Made by a program: the position numbers and the translations under genes. Below are positions 24,147 to 34,113 of a DNA stretch of 64,000 nt, piece after piece. How positions within the stretch are numbered: position 1 is the first letter of the stretch; every line of letters begins with the position of its first letter. Below the pieces are notes generated by a model. It saw only the letters and a program-made list of their open reading frames with translations, did no database searches and was not told where the DNA came from. The stretch covers positions 62,966-126,965 of the forward strand of contig MNCI01017484.1 in assembly GCA_015680685.1 (NCBI GenBank), written 5' to 3'. The stretch comes from Gnetum montanum. Lineage: Eukaryota > Streptophyta > Gnetopsida > Gnetales > Gnetaceae.

Positions 24147-24194
24147 CTGCACACAACACAATCTTATATTAGTAAATTCCAATGTAGTTGATAC
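24147..24194 (-). other. Intron-like segment of element 5 (48 nt)
   Basis: On the minus strand AAG is followed by GTATCAAC, then TTTACTAATATAAG (a good plant branch-site match), then TTGTGTTGTGTGCAG before ATGG. It aligns with the 60-nt segments of elements 6 and 8 but lacks 12 bases in the middle. Confidence 0.5.
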
Positions 24195-24794
24195 CTTGCT
24201 TCGGTGAAAGTCCATTGGCTAGGTTGTGGTATGGCTGATGGAAGATCTGAAAATATATTAATGGTGACTACCAAAGGTGTAGGGGTTAGGAAAAAAATTG
24301 AAAAAATAGGAACTAGGAGAAAATCAAAAAAATTGGGCCCCATACCCCCATGACTAATCATGAACCTCTGGTAGCGTTAGAAGGGAGAAAGAAAAGGAAT
24401 AAGAAAGATAGATAAAAAGGGACAACTATGACATTGATGAAATGGATGTCAAGATGGAAATGAACAAAATAAAATGGATTGCAAAAATGTTAAGGAAAAG
24501 AATTTAACTGATGTCCTCCCCAAAGTAGGCTCATACCCTTAATGCCCTGACAAACCCACATTCAAAGAGTCCGTAGGCTCTAGGAATGTCATTTGAAATA
24601 AGAGTTAAAGTCTTAACCATAAGAATTTACCAAAAAGAAAACAATGCATCAACCAAGATATACACTAATGATACAATCGGTAATGAGGTGAATAATGGAG
24701 AGAAGGATGAAGAGAAGAGAATGGAATGGAATCCCAAGAACAAGGTGGTGTATAGCCCCTTGTGTGTTGCATGATTAATGTGACTTAGCAAATC

Positions 24795-24980
24795 TCATTC
24801 CAACTTCGGCCTTAAACTAACCACATCTAGGGACTTCACATCAATGCATTCAGCTAATCCATCCCCTTGAATAACAAGAATGCTTCCCCCAAGAGCCACC
24901 ACCATTTCGACGAAACAAAGAGGAGAGAATGGGAAGCGAAGGGTCTTAGTTAGAGGGAACATGTTTATTTTGAGTTCCAT
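24795..24980 (-). other. Small conserved ORF in the tail of element 5 (61 aa from the inner ATG)
   Basis: It begins MELKINMFPLTK and includes M-V-V-A-L-G-G, I-Q-G-D-G-L and V-K-S-L-D-V-V. Element 8 has the same ORF at 59365-59553, with small compensating length changes. A frameshifted copy is in element 6 (about 46345-46550). A short hydrophobic segment lies in the middle. I do not recognise it. It may be an ancestral small protein or just conserved tail DNA. Confidence 0.35.
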
Positions 24981-25504
24981 AACCAATGCTTGTAGCCCAA
25001 ATGATTATTTCATCTAAGGGGTGTGCTTTGAATTCCCACTATTTTTTTTTGTGTTTTGTGTTTTTATCCATGAGAACCACACCATGCAAAGACTTCTTAT
25101 TTTTATTGCTTAGCTTCTGATAATTGGGTGACATCGGAATGGTAAGAAAACTCAAGAAGAAAACATCCAAGCACCTAAGAGAATGGCCAACACAAAAGCA
25201 TCAAGTTCCCTTGAAGTCACACCCTTTTCAAATATTGAGTCCTTCCTTAGTTTGAGAAGTGCCCAGTCACCGATTCATTAAAGTTCTTATTATGAAGGGG
25301 ACTGTACATTTCCAAGCCAAGAGAGACTATAGAAACTGGTGGATGGATGGATGAAGTGAACTCATTGCCTACCATATCAAAAGAAACATACCTTAGTATC
25401 AACATCATAACTTAAATGTAAAAATCAAACATTGGCAATCAATATGAAAATAGTTCATACCATCATTTTGGACACTTATTGGGTGACAAACTTACAAGGT
25501 GGAT

Positions 25505-25506
<2 letters not shown>

Positions 25507-25531
<25 letters not shown>
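25507..25531. repeat. (CA)n microsatellite in the tail of element 5
   Basis: About 12 CA units. Elements 6 (47077-47101) and 8 (about 58801-58823, as GT) have related runs at the same site, so the run predates their dispersal. Confidence 0.85.
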
Positions 25532-25537
<6 letters not shown>

Positions 25538-25703
25538 AAAGTATAACGATGTTGAAAAATAAAAACAAGAAAAGTTAAAGAAATTTGTAAAACAAAAATG
25601 TGTAAAACAAAAACTTGTAAAACAAAAACGTGGAAAAAAATGTGTAAAACAAAAACTAAAAAGAACTGAGGGCCCCAAATGATTAGCATAGGTGGCCATC
25701 TCC

Positions 25704-26582
25704 CTAATGACTGAGTTGCAAGGGAGAGATCCAAAATAATGAATGTCTATTTGAATTTTGTAAAAGTGACCAACTTCTCTCGATTGATGTTCTTAGATTA
25801 AGGGGTGGAAGTTGGCGATGCTCATATTCCAATGTGTCTATGCCTTCGTTGTTAGCATGAGTTGTTCCCCCAGTTTGTTCCATGCATCTTAGGTTGCTCT
25901 TTTTAGTAGCTATCAACCACGGGGTGTCTACTATTTGTGTGGTTGCTACATACAGGCACCTTTGTATTTGTGTTTCTTGGGCACACCGATTACATGGAAG
26001 AGATGTTGAACATTCTTCCATGTCATCATCCTCTGAGTCACTTTATGTGATGCACAAAATTTTCTTCTTCTTGATCTTTCCATAAATATTTACCTTAGAT
26101 ATCTGCAAGGAAAGATCGTAGATCCCTAGGTATGCATCTACTGTACTCAGCCATGACCTTCCCATTATAATTGGAAAGCCCCCTTCATTATTGTTAACTT
26201 CTATCACCAAGAAGTCAGCTAGGTATGACCAACCGCACATAGTGGTAACTATGTCCTCCACCAATCCCAAGGGAATGGTGGTGGACTGGTATGCCAGCTC
26301 TAGTTGAATGTTGCTCTTCTTAAGTTGGGGCAAGTTCTAGGCTTGATACATTTCTCATGATATTAAATTGACTCCAGAACCTGAGTCAAGAAGAGCCTTA
26401 TGTGGTTCATTCCCAGCGATTTGTAGATAGATTAAGGGACTCCCAGGGTCAGATAGTTTCCTGGGAAGGTGGCCTACCTTGATCCAGTTGGTTACGGTAT
26501 GCGTTAACATAACCATATGCGTACAACTCTGTTGTTGGACTGAAGGGTGCTTTGAAGTTTTGGATGGTGGAGGAGTGTACAT
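25704..26582 (-). pseudogene. Protease of element 5, fused in frame to the last residues of pol
   Basis: On the minus strand the reading contains M-L-T-H-T-V-T-N-W-I-K-V-G-H-L, then the active site A-L-L-D-S-G-S-G-V-N-L-I-S (about 26355-26400), L-E-L-A, G-L-V-E-D-I-V and I-I-M-G-R-S-W-L-S-T. This is a retropepsin-like aspartic protease. It is in the same frame as gag (start 29030), so gag and protease formed one polyprotein. Directly after the protease linker comes F-W-I-S-P-L-Q-L-S-H, the C-terminus of pol in element 2, with nothing between. Four or five stops remain. The catalytic triad D-S-G is intact. Confidence 0.8.
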
Positions 26583-29030
26583 AGGCTCAACTGCTTGTTG
26601 TTGTGAGAGCTTGTCTAGGCTTCTGGTTCTGAAGAAAGGTCTTCTCTTTTTATAGTTGTCAGAACTAGCAGCGGGTTGAATGTTTACGGCTCTTGTAGCG
26701 TTACGTTACTGCAGTTGGGTAGGGAGTTCCCCTTGCATTGTTGGAGCAGGAGGTATGGGAACTACAGGTGAAATAGGTGTGGATGGAGTTGGAGGATGGT
26801 AAGTATGTGGGGTGCCTCTCGGAGGAGAAGGAGTCCTCCTAAAGTACTCTTGAACTTGGTGGTGATGCTGGGGAGTTGTGTGATCCATAGAGTCACTTGG
26901 AGAAAGTGGCTGCTACACATAATAGCCATAAGGATTAGGTTTTCGGTAAGGGTATTGATGTTCCAGTGGTGGCATCCCCCATGACTGTGGGTATTGCCAC
27001 TGCTTATGTTGTCTAATGGGTTGTGGTGGAGTTCCACTTGGATAGTACGTTAATGGTTGGTGGAACTACCTTGGGTTACCTTAAGGATAAGGTAACCTTT
27101 GGGGTGTTTGCCATTTGTTGAGTCTCAGGTTAAGTGCATACACCCCAGACTCTTGTAGATGTGAGATGATTGGACAACATCCCTTAGGATGGTCATAGTG
27201 GCAGATCTCACATCCACTATCATCATCTGTGTTTGAATCCACAACCTCATCAGAGATAGTTATTTTCCCCTTACCCTTGTTATGTGTAGAGCTTGAATCT
27301 CTCCACTTTATCTTGTTCTTGTCACTACTTCATTCCTCCTTAGACTCTTCTACAATTTTCAAGATAGTTTCAAGTCTAGAGTCTAAGGAATCCCACAATT
27401 GATCCACCTTAGCCGATACTTTGGTTGTTAGTTTTTGAATTGGCAAGGTTTTTTTGTTCACCAACTCTTCGAGTGGTAACTCATTCTCTTCATTGCATAA
27501 TTTCACTTCCTTCTTTCGAAGAGAGGGATCACGGTTATATTCTTCTGCACTTTCTCTTTTTCGTAGCTCCCCTTCTTCTTTGGCTACTTGCTCCAACAAG
27601 CGATGTATTTCATGGGCTCTAAGTTTTGATAATCTCCCTTGGGCATAAGTCCCAAGGGTTCTCTTGGTCTCATGTCTTCGCCCATCTATGATGTGGTAGA
27701 GTTGATCCCACTGTGCATATCCATGGCCTAGGCATTGATGTAACAATGCGTAGTAGTGGCCCATGGCAGCATCCAAGGGTTCATGATTACCTTGCTTTGA
27801 TCCTTGGATCTACTTACGCAAATTAGACACTCCGGAGTACATTTGATATTTATCGTTGAAGAGTTCTAACATCGTACTCCACCTCCTAATGGTTTTCAGT
27901 TCTAAGGACCGGTACCAACTCTTTGCTTCTTTGATGAGTGTCCTGGGAAACAACTTTAGTTTTTGCCACTCGTTCTCTATATTTTTCAAGGCGTAGGCAT
28001 CATGGAATGCCTGTAAATGATGATGCAGATCAGTGTTGTATCCCCCCTCAAAGCGTGGGATATTGTTCATGTCTAAACACTTGATCCGACTATCTTTTAA
28101 ATTCCTTGTTGGTATTCTCACTGCCTCCATGATGTCTAGCATACTTTGGGTTACAAGTAGGGGCTTGTCATGATCATCTCTTTCATGATGCCTATGATGT
28201 CTTTGTTGTTCCCTACTTTCCCTTCGTTCATGCCCTTGTCCTCTCTCTCGACTTTCCCGTCGAGGTCTCTCATTTTGTATAGCTCTATCCTCACCGTTAT
28301 GCTCATGATGGCTGCACCCAGATGTGGAAGGAGAGGGTGAGTGATGTGAAGAAGGAGAAGAAGAAGGAGAACCATCACCATGACGATGTTTCCTACCTTC
28401 TGTTCTACTGCTATGGCCCTGATCGTGATGATGATCAAAGTGCCCGTCCTTTTCATGTGTTGTTGTTCCCTTAGTGAACAGCTGGTGTTCACGGGGATCA
28501 GAACCAAGGTTGTGTATCATTGATCGTAGGTTCTAATATCCCACCTCCTCATTATCGTTAGGAGGAGGAACATCTTTCAATAGAGAACCCATTATAAATG
28601 GTTCACCATCTCTGATTTCACTTAGGACGTACGGGACCTCTTTGTCCTTCAACAGTGTATGTTGGCTCTCTTGCCTTGAGTCCCTCATACGTTGTAAACT
28701 TGTGGGATGGTAATCCCTCATGTCAAAATCACCCATAACGTATTCAGCATATAATTATGTCATGCCAATTTGTGCCAAAGCACGGAGAAGCATGTTTGGG
28801 ACTGCCTGATCTGGAGGTAACACAATGTTACCTTGCAAGTCTCTCCAGTGCATATGTTCATCTTGATGGAGGATAAAAGTAAAGTTAGGTATATACTCAT
28901 CGAGATGAATATATACCACCCTATATTGTTGAGAAACTGGCTGATTTAGGTTATGCATTTTAGATTTTCGACTGTTCTTTGTATGATCCGTAGGTGGTGA
29001 GTTGCTCTTATGAGAAGAAGAGGAAGACAT
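26583..29030 (-). pseudogene. gag of element 5
   Basis: The start is ATG at 29030 (MSSSSSHKSNSPP). Domains in order: a conserved N-terminal domain (residues about 33-90, Q-Q-Y-R-V-V-Y...F-T-F-I-L-H-Q-D-E), an Arg/Ser/His/Glu-rich stretch (about 195-285), the gag core (about 300-470, with I-P-R-F-E-G-G-Y, L-F-P-R-T-L-I-K-E-A and W-S-T-M-L-E-L-F-N-D-K-Y), a zinc knuckle C-E-I-C-H-Y-D-H-P-K-G-C-C (about 27170-27210, C-x2-C-x3-H-x4-C) and a Pro-rich tail. All parts lie in one frame from 29030 to 25704; only nonsense changes interrupt it, with no frameshift. Gag would build the particle and bind RNA. The knuckle spacing is that of Athila-type gags. Confidence 0.82.
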
Positions 29031-29154
29031 TGTGTCTTATTCGGTGTGCTGATTAACCGTTATATAAATTTTTCTTTAATTAACCCTAAGGTTCGTTTAA
29101 GTTCCCAATGATGTGAATGATCTCTTATGTTCTACTTAGCGCACAAACACTTAG

Positions 29155-29173
29155 TCCCTGGCAATGGCACCAA
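29155..29173 (-). other. Primer-binding site of element 5 (tRNA-Asp type)
   Basis: On the minus strand TTGGTGCCATTGCCAGGGA directly follows the 5' LTR, the tRNA-Asp complement with three transitions. Confidence 0.8.
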
Positions 29174-29968
29174 TGATGAGTGGTGAGGTACCCCTACACT
29201 CAACCATACGAATACGAGCGTAACACACGTGATCCTGTTAAACTCCATAGACTAAGTGCCTACACACCTCATGGAACACTTAAGGTTAATTATTTGTTGT
29301 CTTCCTAGACTTATATTTGTCACGGTGTATGGTTAAGTAAGTCCGAGGTACATGATTTTTATGTCTTTTTATGTTTCATCTCCTATGCTACTGAGGTGAA
29401 GGGTTGAAGAGATTAACTAACTAACTATAACTAATGAACTAAGTCTAAATTAACCTAGTGTTAGCATCCATTCCCACTTACCATACACACCCTAAACCGA
29501 TGCAACCATGGCTACCAAACGCTAGTCGTTGTTGGGATCACCATGTGTAACGCACATGCTCGAAGTGGTCGTACTAAGGCACTTAACTAGGAGAGAAGGG
29601 TTGAGAGAGAAAGAAGTAAATAACTAATAAAGAATTTAAATAACAAGTAATAAATAACAGTAAATAAAATCCTAATTAGCCTATTCCATGCACTACAAGG
29701 TTTATCCAAGAAGCGCGTCTTTATTTCTGTACACAAACTTGTGTTCAGGTACAATGTCTACTCGAATAAAGATCCGTTCACTTTGGAGTTCCTATTGCGG
29801 GCACATGGAAATTAATCTATCTCTGGAGTGGAAAAACTGCCAAAGTTTTGCTACGGTCTAGGCCTAGATGAGGAAACAAGGGAGAGCCGCCTCTTATTTA
29901 TAGATATGACGACACACCGTGATATCACGTACGTGATATCGCGGCCCATGCGATATCATGTCCCATTA
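29174..29968 (-). repeat. 5' LTR of element 5
   Basis: It matches 22955-23786. The outer end reads TCCCATTA instead of TCCCATCA, one transition. TATAAATAAGAGGCGG (minus) and the GATATCACG/GATATCGCG array lie at 29890-29960. It has fewer U3 motif copies than the 3' LTR, which explains the length difference. Confidence 0.9.
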
Positions 29969-29973
29969 ATAAC

Positions 29974-30075
29974 TATCTAGATACCACAACTAGTCCATCT
30001 ATAGAGTTTGATCGGATCGTGCATGAAATGCTCATATTCGTATGGTTGAGTGTAGGGGTACCTCGCCACTCATCA
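29974..30075 (+). repeat. 5' LTR of element 4, right part
   Basis: It continues the LTR cut at 22954, reading TATCTAGATACCACAACTAG and ending CGCCACTCATCA, matching the end of the 3' LTR at 37867. The five bases before it (29969-29973) are the second ATAAC. Confidence 0.88.
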
Positions 30076-30094
30076 TTAGCACCGTTGTTGGGGA
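30076..30094 (+). other. Primer-binding site of element 4 (tRNA-Asp type)
   Basis: TTAGCACCGTTGTTGGGGA directly follows the LTR. It differs from the tRNA-Asp complement by transitions only. Confidence 0.75.
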
Positions 30095-30218
30095 CAATGC
30101 TAGTTATCTAGATTAGTTATATCATACAAGGTCATTTTATAGGACTTAACGATATATCTTTTATGAAAAAAAAAAATTGTAAAAAGTCACATATAAAGTC
30201 ACACACAATTTCACAATC

Positions 30219-32220
30219 ATGTCTCTCTTACAAGATGATAATAACACCACACCTAGTGAGGAAGTTCATTGGAGAACCAACGAACTATATGACAATGAGG
30301 ATTGGAGTACGCAACCCGAGGTGGGGGTTTCTTATAAACATAAATGAAGGCAACATCATCCCAATGCACAAAAGCATAACTTACTCGATGATGATGGACC
30401 CCCACTGGCCACTACAAGCCTAATGCAAATACAAGAGGCTGTTTGAATTGCCTGTAGACATCGTAAAGAGAGCCATCTACCTAGGCTCAATTTAAACAAC
30501 TTTCCCAAATTTTTAGGAGGCTATGACTTAGATCCGCATCAACATTTACAAGCCTTCTACGATGCTTGTACGTGGAACAACATTGATAATGGCTGGCAAA
30601 AACTCAAGCTCTTCCCTATGACACTCGTTGGCCAAGAAAAATTATGGTATAGATCGCTAAAACAAAATTCAATATGACGTTGGCCAACAATGGTAGAACT
30701 CTTTAACGAAAGATATCAAACCTACGCAAGAGTGTCGACCTTGAGGAAACAAATCCAAGAGTGGAAACAAGCATAACATGAACCCTTGGAAATGGCCTTA
30801 GAAAGATATTATGCACTGTTGAACAACTGTCCAGGCCATGAGTTCTCCGAAGAAAGGCTAATGTACCATACCATTGATGGGCTTCGTGATGAAACAAGAA
30901 AGACCCTAGGGATGTATGCCCAAGGAAAACTATACGAGCTATGAACCCATCAAGTCCAAGAGCTTGTCAAGTGGGTAGAAAAAGAGGAAGGAGAAATGGC
31001 TAGATGGGAGAGTGTTGAAAAACATCAATATGACCAAAATCTCAACTTAACAAAGGTCCATAATCACAAAAAGGAGAAATCAACCAATCTCAAGGAGGAA
31101 GAACCATCTTTGCCGGTACAACAATCGTTAGAGGAAGTCGAGGCAAAGATTAATAAGATGTAGGAATGGACACATAAAAAGTGTGGAGAATTTATCAATA
31201 TCATTGGAGATAGAGTTTTGACAACAGGAGAAGTAGGACAAAGTATCGTTAGAAAATTGGAAAGAAGGGATAAGGAAAATAAGAGCTCAACTACCAATCA
31301 CACGTATGAATGCAACATTTGCTTGTACGATCAGCCCAAGGGCCAATGCCCAATCTTATGACATGTATATGAGCATTGAGGAAGCACGTTACATCTAGAG
31401 TTCATACAGAGATACTGTGCTTGATCATAGTGGCAAAAATCCCAGTCGTGGGGGAAGCCACCCCTAAATTGGAGACACCCTTTGTATCCTTTGAATCCAA
31501 ATGCTTATCACGTTCAACATCCTATTTCTCCAACTGGGCCAGCATGCTCTATCTCACTGCATTATCATTATCCTCAATGCTATCAGCCCATGTCCTCAAC
31601 ACAACCACCGCCTTGTGCACCTTACACTTCTCCTAATTTTCAACATTCTTATCCTTTCCCTCCTTCTACATTGCCACCAACCATTCCTAAGGTGTTTGCA
31701 CCATAGCAAAAACCCACGAACATTACTTGTGCTACTACTGCCAATAGCAGTGAGAGACCTCAGCAACATCGAAGGTGTCCATTCTTTAGAAATGACCCTA
31801 GGAAGGGACAACACAATTCCAAGGCCACTTCTTCCTCCAACTCGGCACAAGTCCAACACTGTGGTGCACGCTTACCTTCGAACCCAATGCCTCATGTCAC
31901 TTCATCAGGGCCACCAATTAACACTCCAACAATCATATGACCCAATGAACACAGGCATGGAAGGCAACATCTTGATCCCTGCATACCATCTTATGGTCGC
32001 AAACATCATAGTGGGTCAACTTTTTACCCAAGAACCACATCTTATAAATTGCCCCACTATGCTTAATATAATCAGGTGTGTGAACCCCAATGGGGTAAGT
32101 ATGACCAAGTTCCAATATTTTCAACATGCAAGGATCCTCACCTTTCATTTGTTAATCCTCACCATGCTCATCCGTTTAGTTATGGGGGATATCCCCCATT
32201 CTAGTAACAAGCAGGATTAA
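30219..32220 (+). pseudogene. gag of element 4
   Basis: The start is placed at ATG 30219 (MSLLQDDNN). The gag core is clear: F-P-K-F-L-G-G-Y-D-L-D-P-H-Q-H-L-Q-A-F-Y, then L-F-P-M-T-L-V, then W-P-T-M-V-E-L-F-N-E-R-Y and C-P-G-H-E (about 30500-30900). The zinc knuckle reads C-N-I-C-L-Y-D-Q-P-K-G-Q-C (about 31310-31350), with Gln in place of the zinc-binding His. A long Pro/His/Ser-rich tail ends near 32220. The N-terminal domain seen in the other gags is missing or unrecognisable. Several stops are present. No protease follows. Confidence 0.75.
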
Positions 32221-33555
32221 TAACCACTTTTTATTTTCTTTAATTTTACAACTTTTTGTTTTCCAATTTTTCATTTTTCAATTTTTTGTTTTATCTTTTT
32301 ACATTTTTATAAGTAATCTCATCTATGAATAAAAGATTCATGTGGCTCATTTGTTGAGGTGTGTTCTATGTTATCAAGTCTCGAATGATCAATTATGTGG
32401 ACAGTGAGCCCATTACACCCACTCATCCATTCTACAAATAAGAGGTTTTGTTTGAGGGTACAGTGATATTCTTGACATTCTTAAAACTTAAAATTAATTT
32501 TGTGTTCATTGTACCCAGAATAAAGAAGGATGGACCAAGAGGGAATGATTAGGGTGTGACATCAAGGGGACTTGCAGATTCTCTTTGGTGATGTCTATGG
32601 GAGTTATCATGCAACGTGGATGTACTAAGATCCTTGTAGATCTAATGAAAAATGGAAGTAAGAGTAATCAAGAGGGCATTTAAAAATCCAATGTTGTTCT
32701 AGGGGGTCCCACTGGAAAGACATGCACCCATGCCTAAAGGTTGGTGGCTTCTCTAGAGTTAGTTAGGAAAAAAAAAAAGAGAAAAGGAAGTGCCAAAAAA
32801 CAAAAGTCTCTCCTCCCTTGAATAAAACGCTAAGTGATTGTATGCCTTGTTATTTTGGTACTCTCATAGTTGCTCATCATGGGATGAAACAATGCAATGT
32901 CACTGATTCAAGGAATCAACTTAGTCTTGATCATGGAACGATGGGTTAATGACACATTAATCACGCTTTACACGTAGGATTCACTGTGCCCTAGGTTAGT
33001 TACCTCATGTCCCAATTTCTACAATCCCTTCTATACACCATCTCATCTCGTTGTCCATGTAATTGTAGCTCATGTCTCGTATAGCATAGAGTTCTTACCT
33101 CATCTCGGTGATATTTACATGTGTGTGTTTTGTAAAATTAGTGTGGATTACATTTAACTCTTCGAGTGCCCACGAACACTTTTAGTGTGGTTACACAAGG
33201 GCATTATAGGTTGGAACTTGCTTTGGGGAGGACCCACTTGTGTAATCTTTTGTAATTTTCACTTACGACATAGCTCACACACAACATTTCTTACCCTCAG
33301 CCTATTTTTCATAACATTCTTTCCCTACTACTATCCCTTTGAATCAACATTCCTATGTACCATTACATGGCATTTTTCTCTCACTTGCCACCCAAGGCCT
33401 TATTGCTCAAGTCCACCCACATATCATTATTTGTGCCTTCAAAATGAATTAAATTACCCTAGAACCCTTAAACACTTGCCACATGTCCTTGATTCCCATT
33501 ATTAACTTCCGAAAAAACCCTAAAATTTTGGTATTTTCCCTCAGGCCTAAAACAT
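32221..33555 (+). other. Spacer of element 4 between gag and the internal promoter-like block
   Basis: It begins with T-rich TTTTTGTTTT repeats directly after gag, like those following pol or protease in the other elements. The GTGTGACATCAAGGGGACTT block (about 32555) and the GGGCATTATAGG...TTTGGGGAGGACCCACTTG block (about 33200-33240) are shared. No coding content is recognised. Confidence 0.55.
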
Positions 33556-33559
33556 CGTT

Positions 33560-33625
33560 AGGCCACGATATCGCGTATGCGATGTATCGTACACGATATC
33601 GTGTCCTTATAACCTATATATAGGT
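33560..33625 (+). promoter_or_regulatory. Internal promoter-like block of element 4 (GATATCG array plus TATA)
   Basis: CACGATATCGCGTATGCGAT, a GTATCGTAC core and CACGATATCGTG are followed by CTATATATAGG (about 33615). The GATATCGCG motif and the distance to TATA mirror the U3 of this element's own LTRs. It lies about 500 bases upstream of the ORF2 start. Promoter role is inferred. Confidence 0.55.
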
Positions 33626-34113
33626 GACCCCCCACAACACTTAGCATCATTTTTCACAAATCATGTGGGGGAGTTTTTTGATTTTTTCTCTACGACTTGC
33701 AAGTACGACACCCTTGCTTTTCTACCTATATCTCGCTCACTGGTACTCCTATTTTTATTTCGTCTAAACCTACTTGAACTTGAAGTGTTCAGCTTAGTCA
33801 TGGGGAAGGGATACACGCTGAATAGCACATAACCTTTTTGGAATTTATCATCACCCGAAGGACATTATCAAGGGTAATTAGCTATAACATTTAGAATAAT
33901 TGTGCAGAAAATAATTTCATCCCCTTAGGTACATCGGGAAACTAAAATTGGAAACCACCCAAGAAAAGGACACTCAACATTATAATATTTTGAGGACATG
34001 TTCTTCCAATAGTTAACATCACACAGAAATAAAGTAAATATATTAAGGAAAGAATTAAGGTATAGCCTAACTTTGGTAACAACCTTACTAACGCTTGGCC
34101 CGTGTGATTGCAA

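Larger units (their letters stand above)
23804..25703 (-). other. 3' tail of element 5
   Basis: About 1.9 kb between gag-protease and the 3' LTR. It holds (reading minus) T-rich TTTTGTTTTACA repeats (25550-25660), a CA/GT microsatellite (25507-25531), a small conserved ORF (24795-24980), a GGGTCCTCCCC-related block and the intron-like segment (24147-24194). All recur in elements 6 and 8 in the same order. No pol sequence is found. Confidence 0.65.
22955..29968 (-). mobile_element. Element 5: non-autonomous gag-protease retrotransposon, full length
   Basis: Direct LTRs of 832 and 795 bases are flanked by a perfect 5-bp duplication, ATAAC (22950-22954 and 29969-29973), inside the 5' LTR of element 4. 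The interior (about 5.4 kb) holds gag and protease in one frame and a 3' tail. RT, RNase H and integrase are absent: the protease is followed directly by the last residues of pol. Elements 6 and 8 have the same structure. Confidence 0.9.

Noticed and set aside
23961-24215. Overlapping 63-84-aa frames near the intron-like segment of element 5 as a real gene
   Set aside because: Two frames of the same DNA are open by chance, and the match with elements 6 and 8 is at DNA level with stops and shifts. Kept only as the intron-like observation.
31501-32220. 239-aa frame in element 4, the longest in the window
   Set aside because: Gag of element 4 is coded here in another frame (Pro/His-rich tail, collinear with the other gags). 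The long frame is a shadow.
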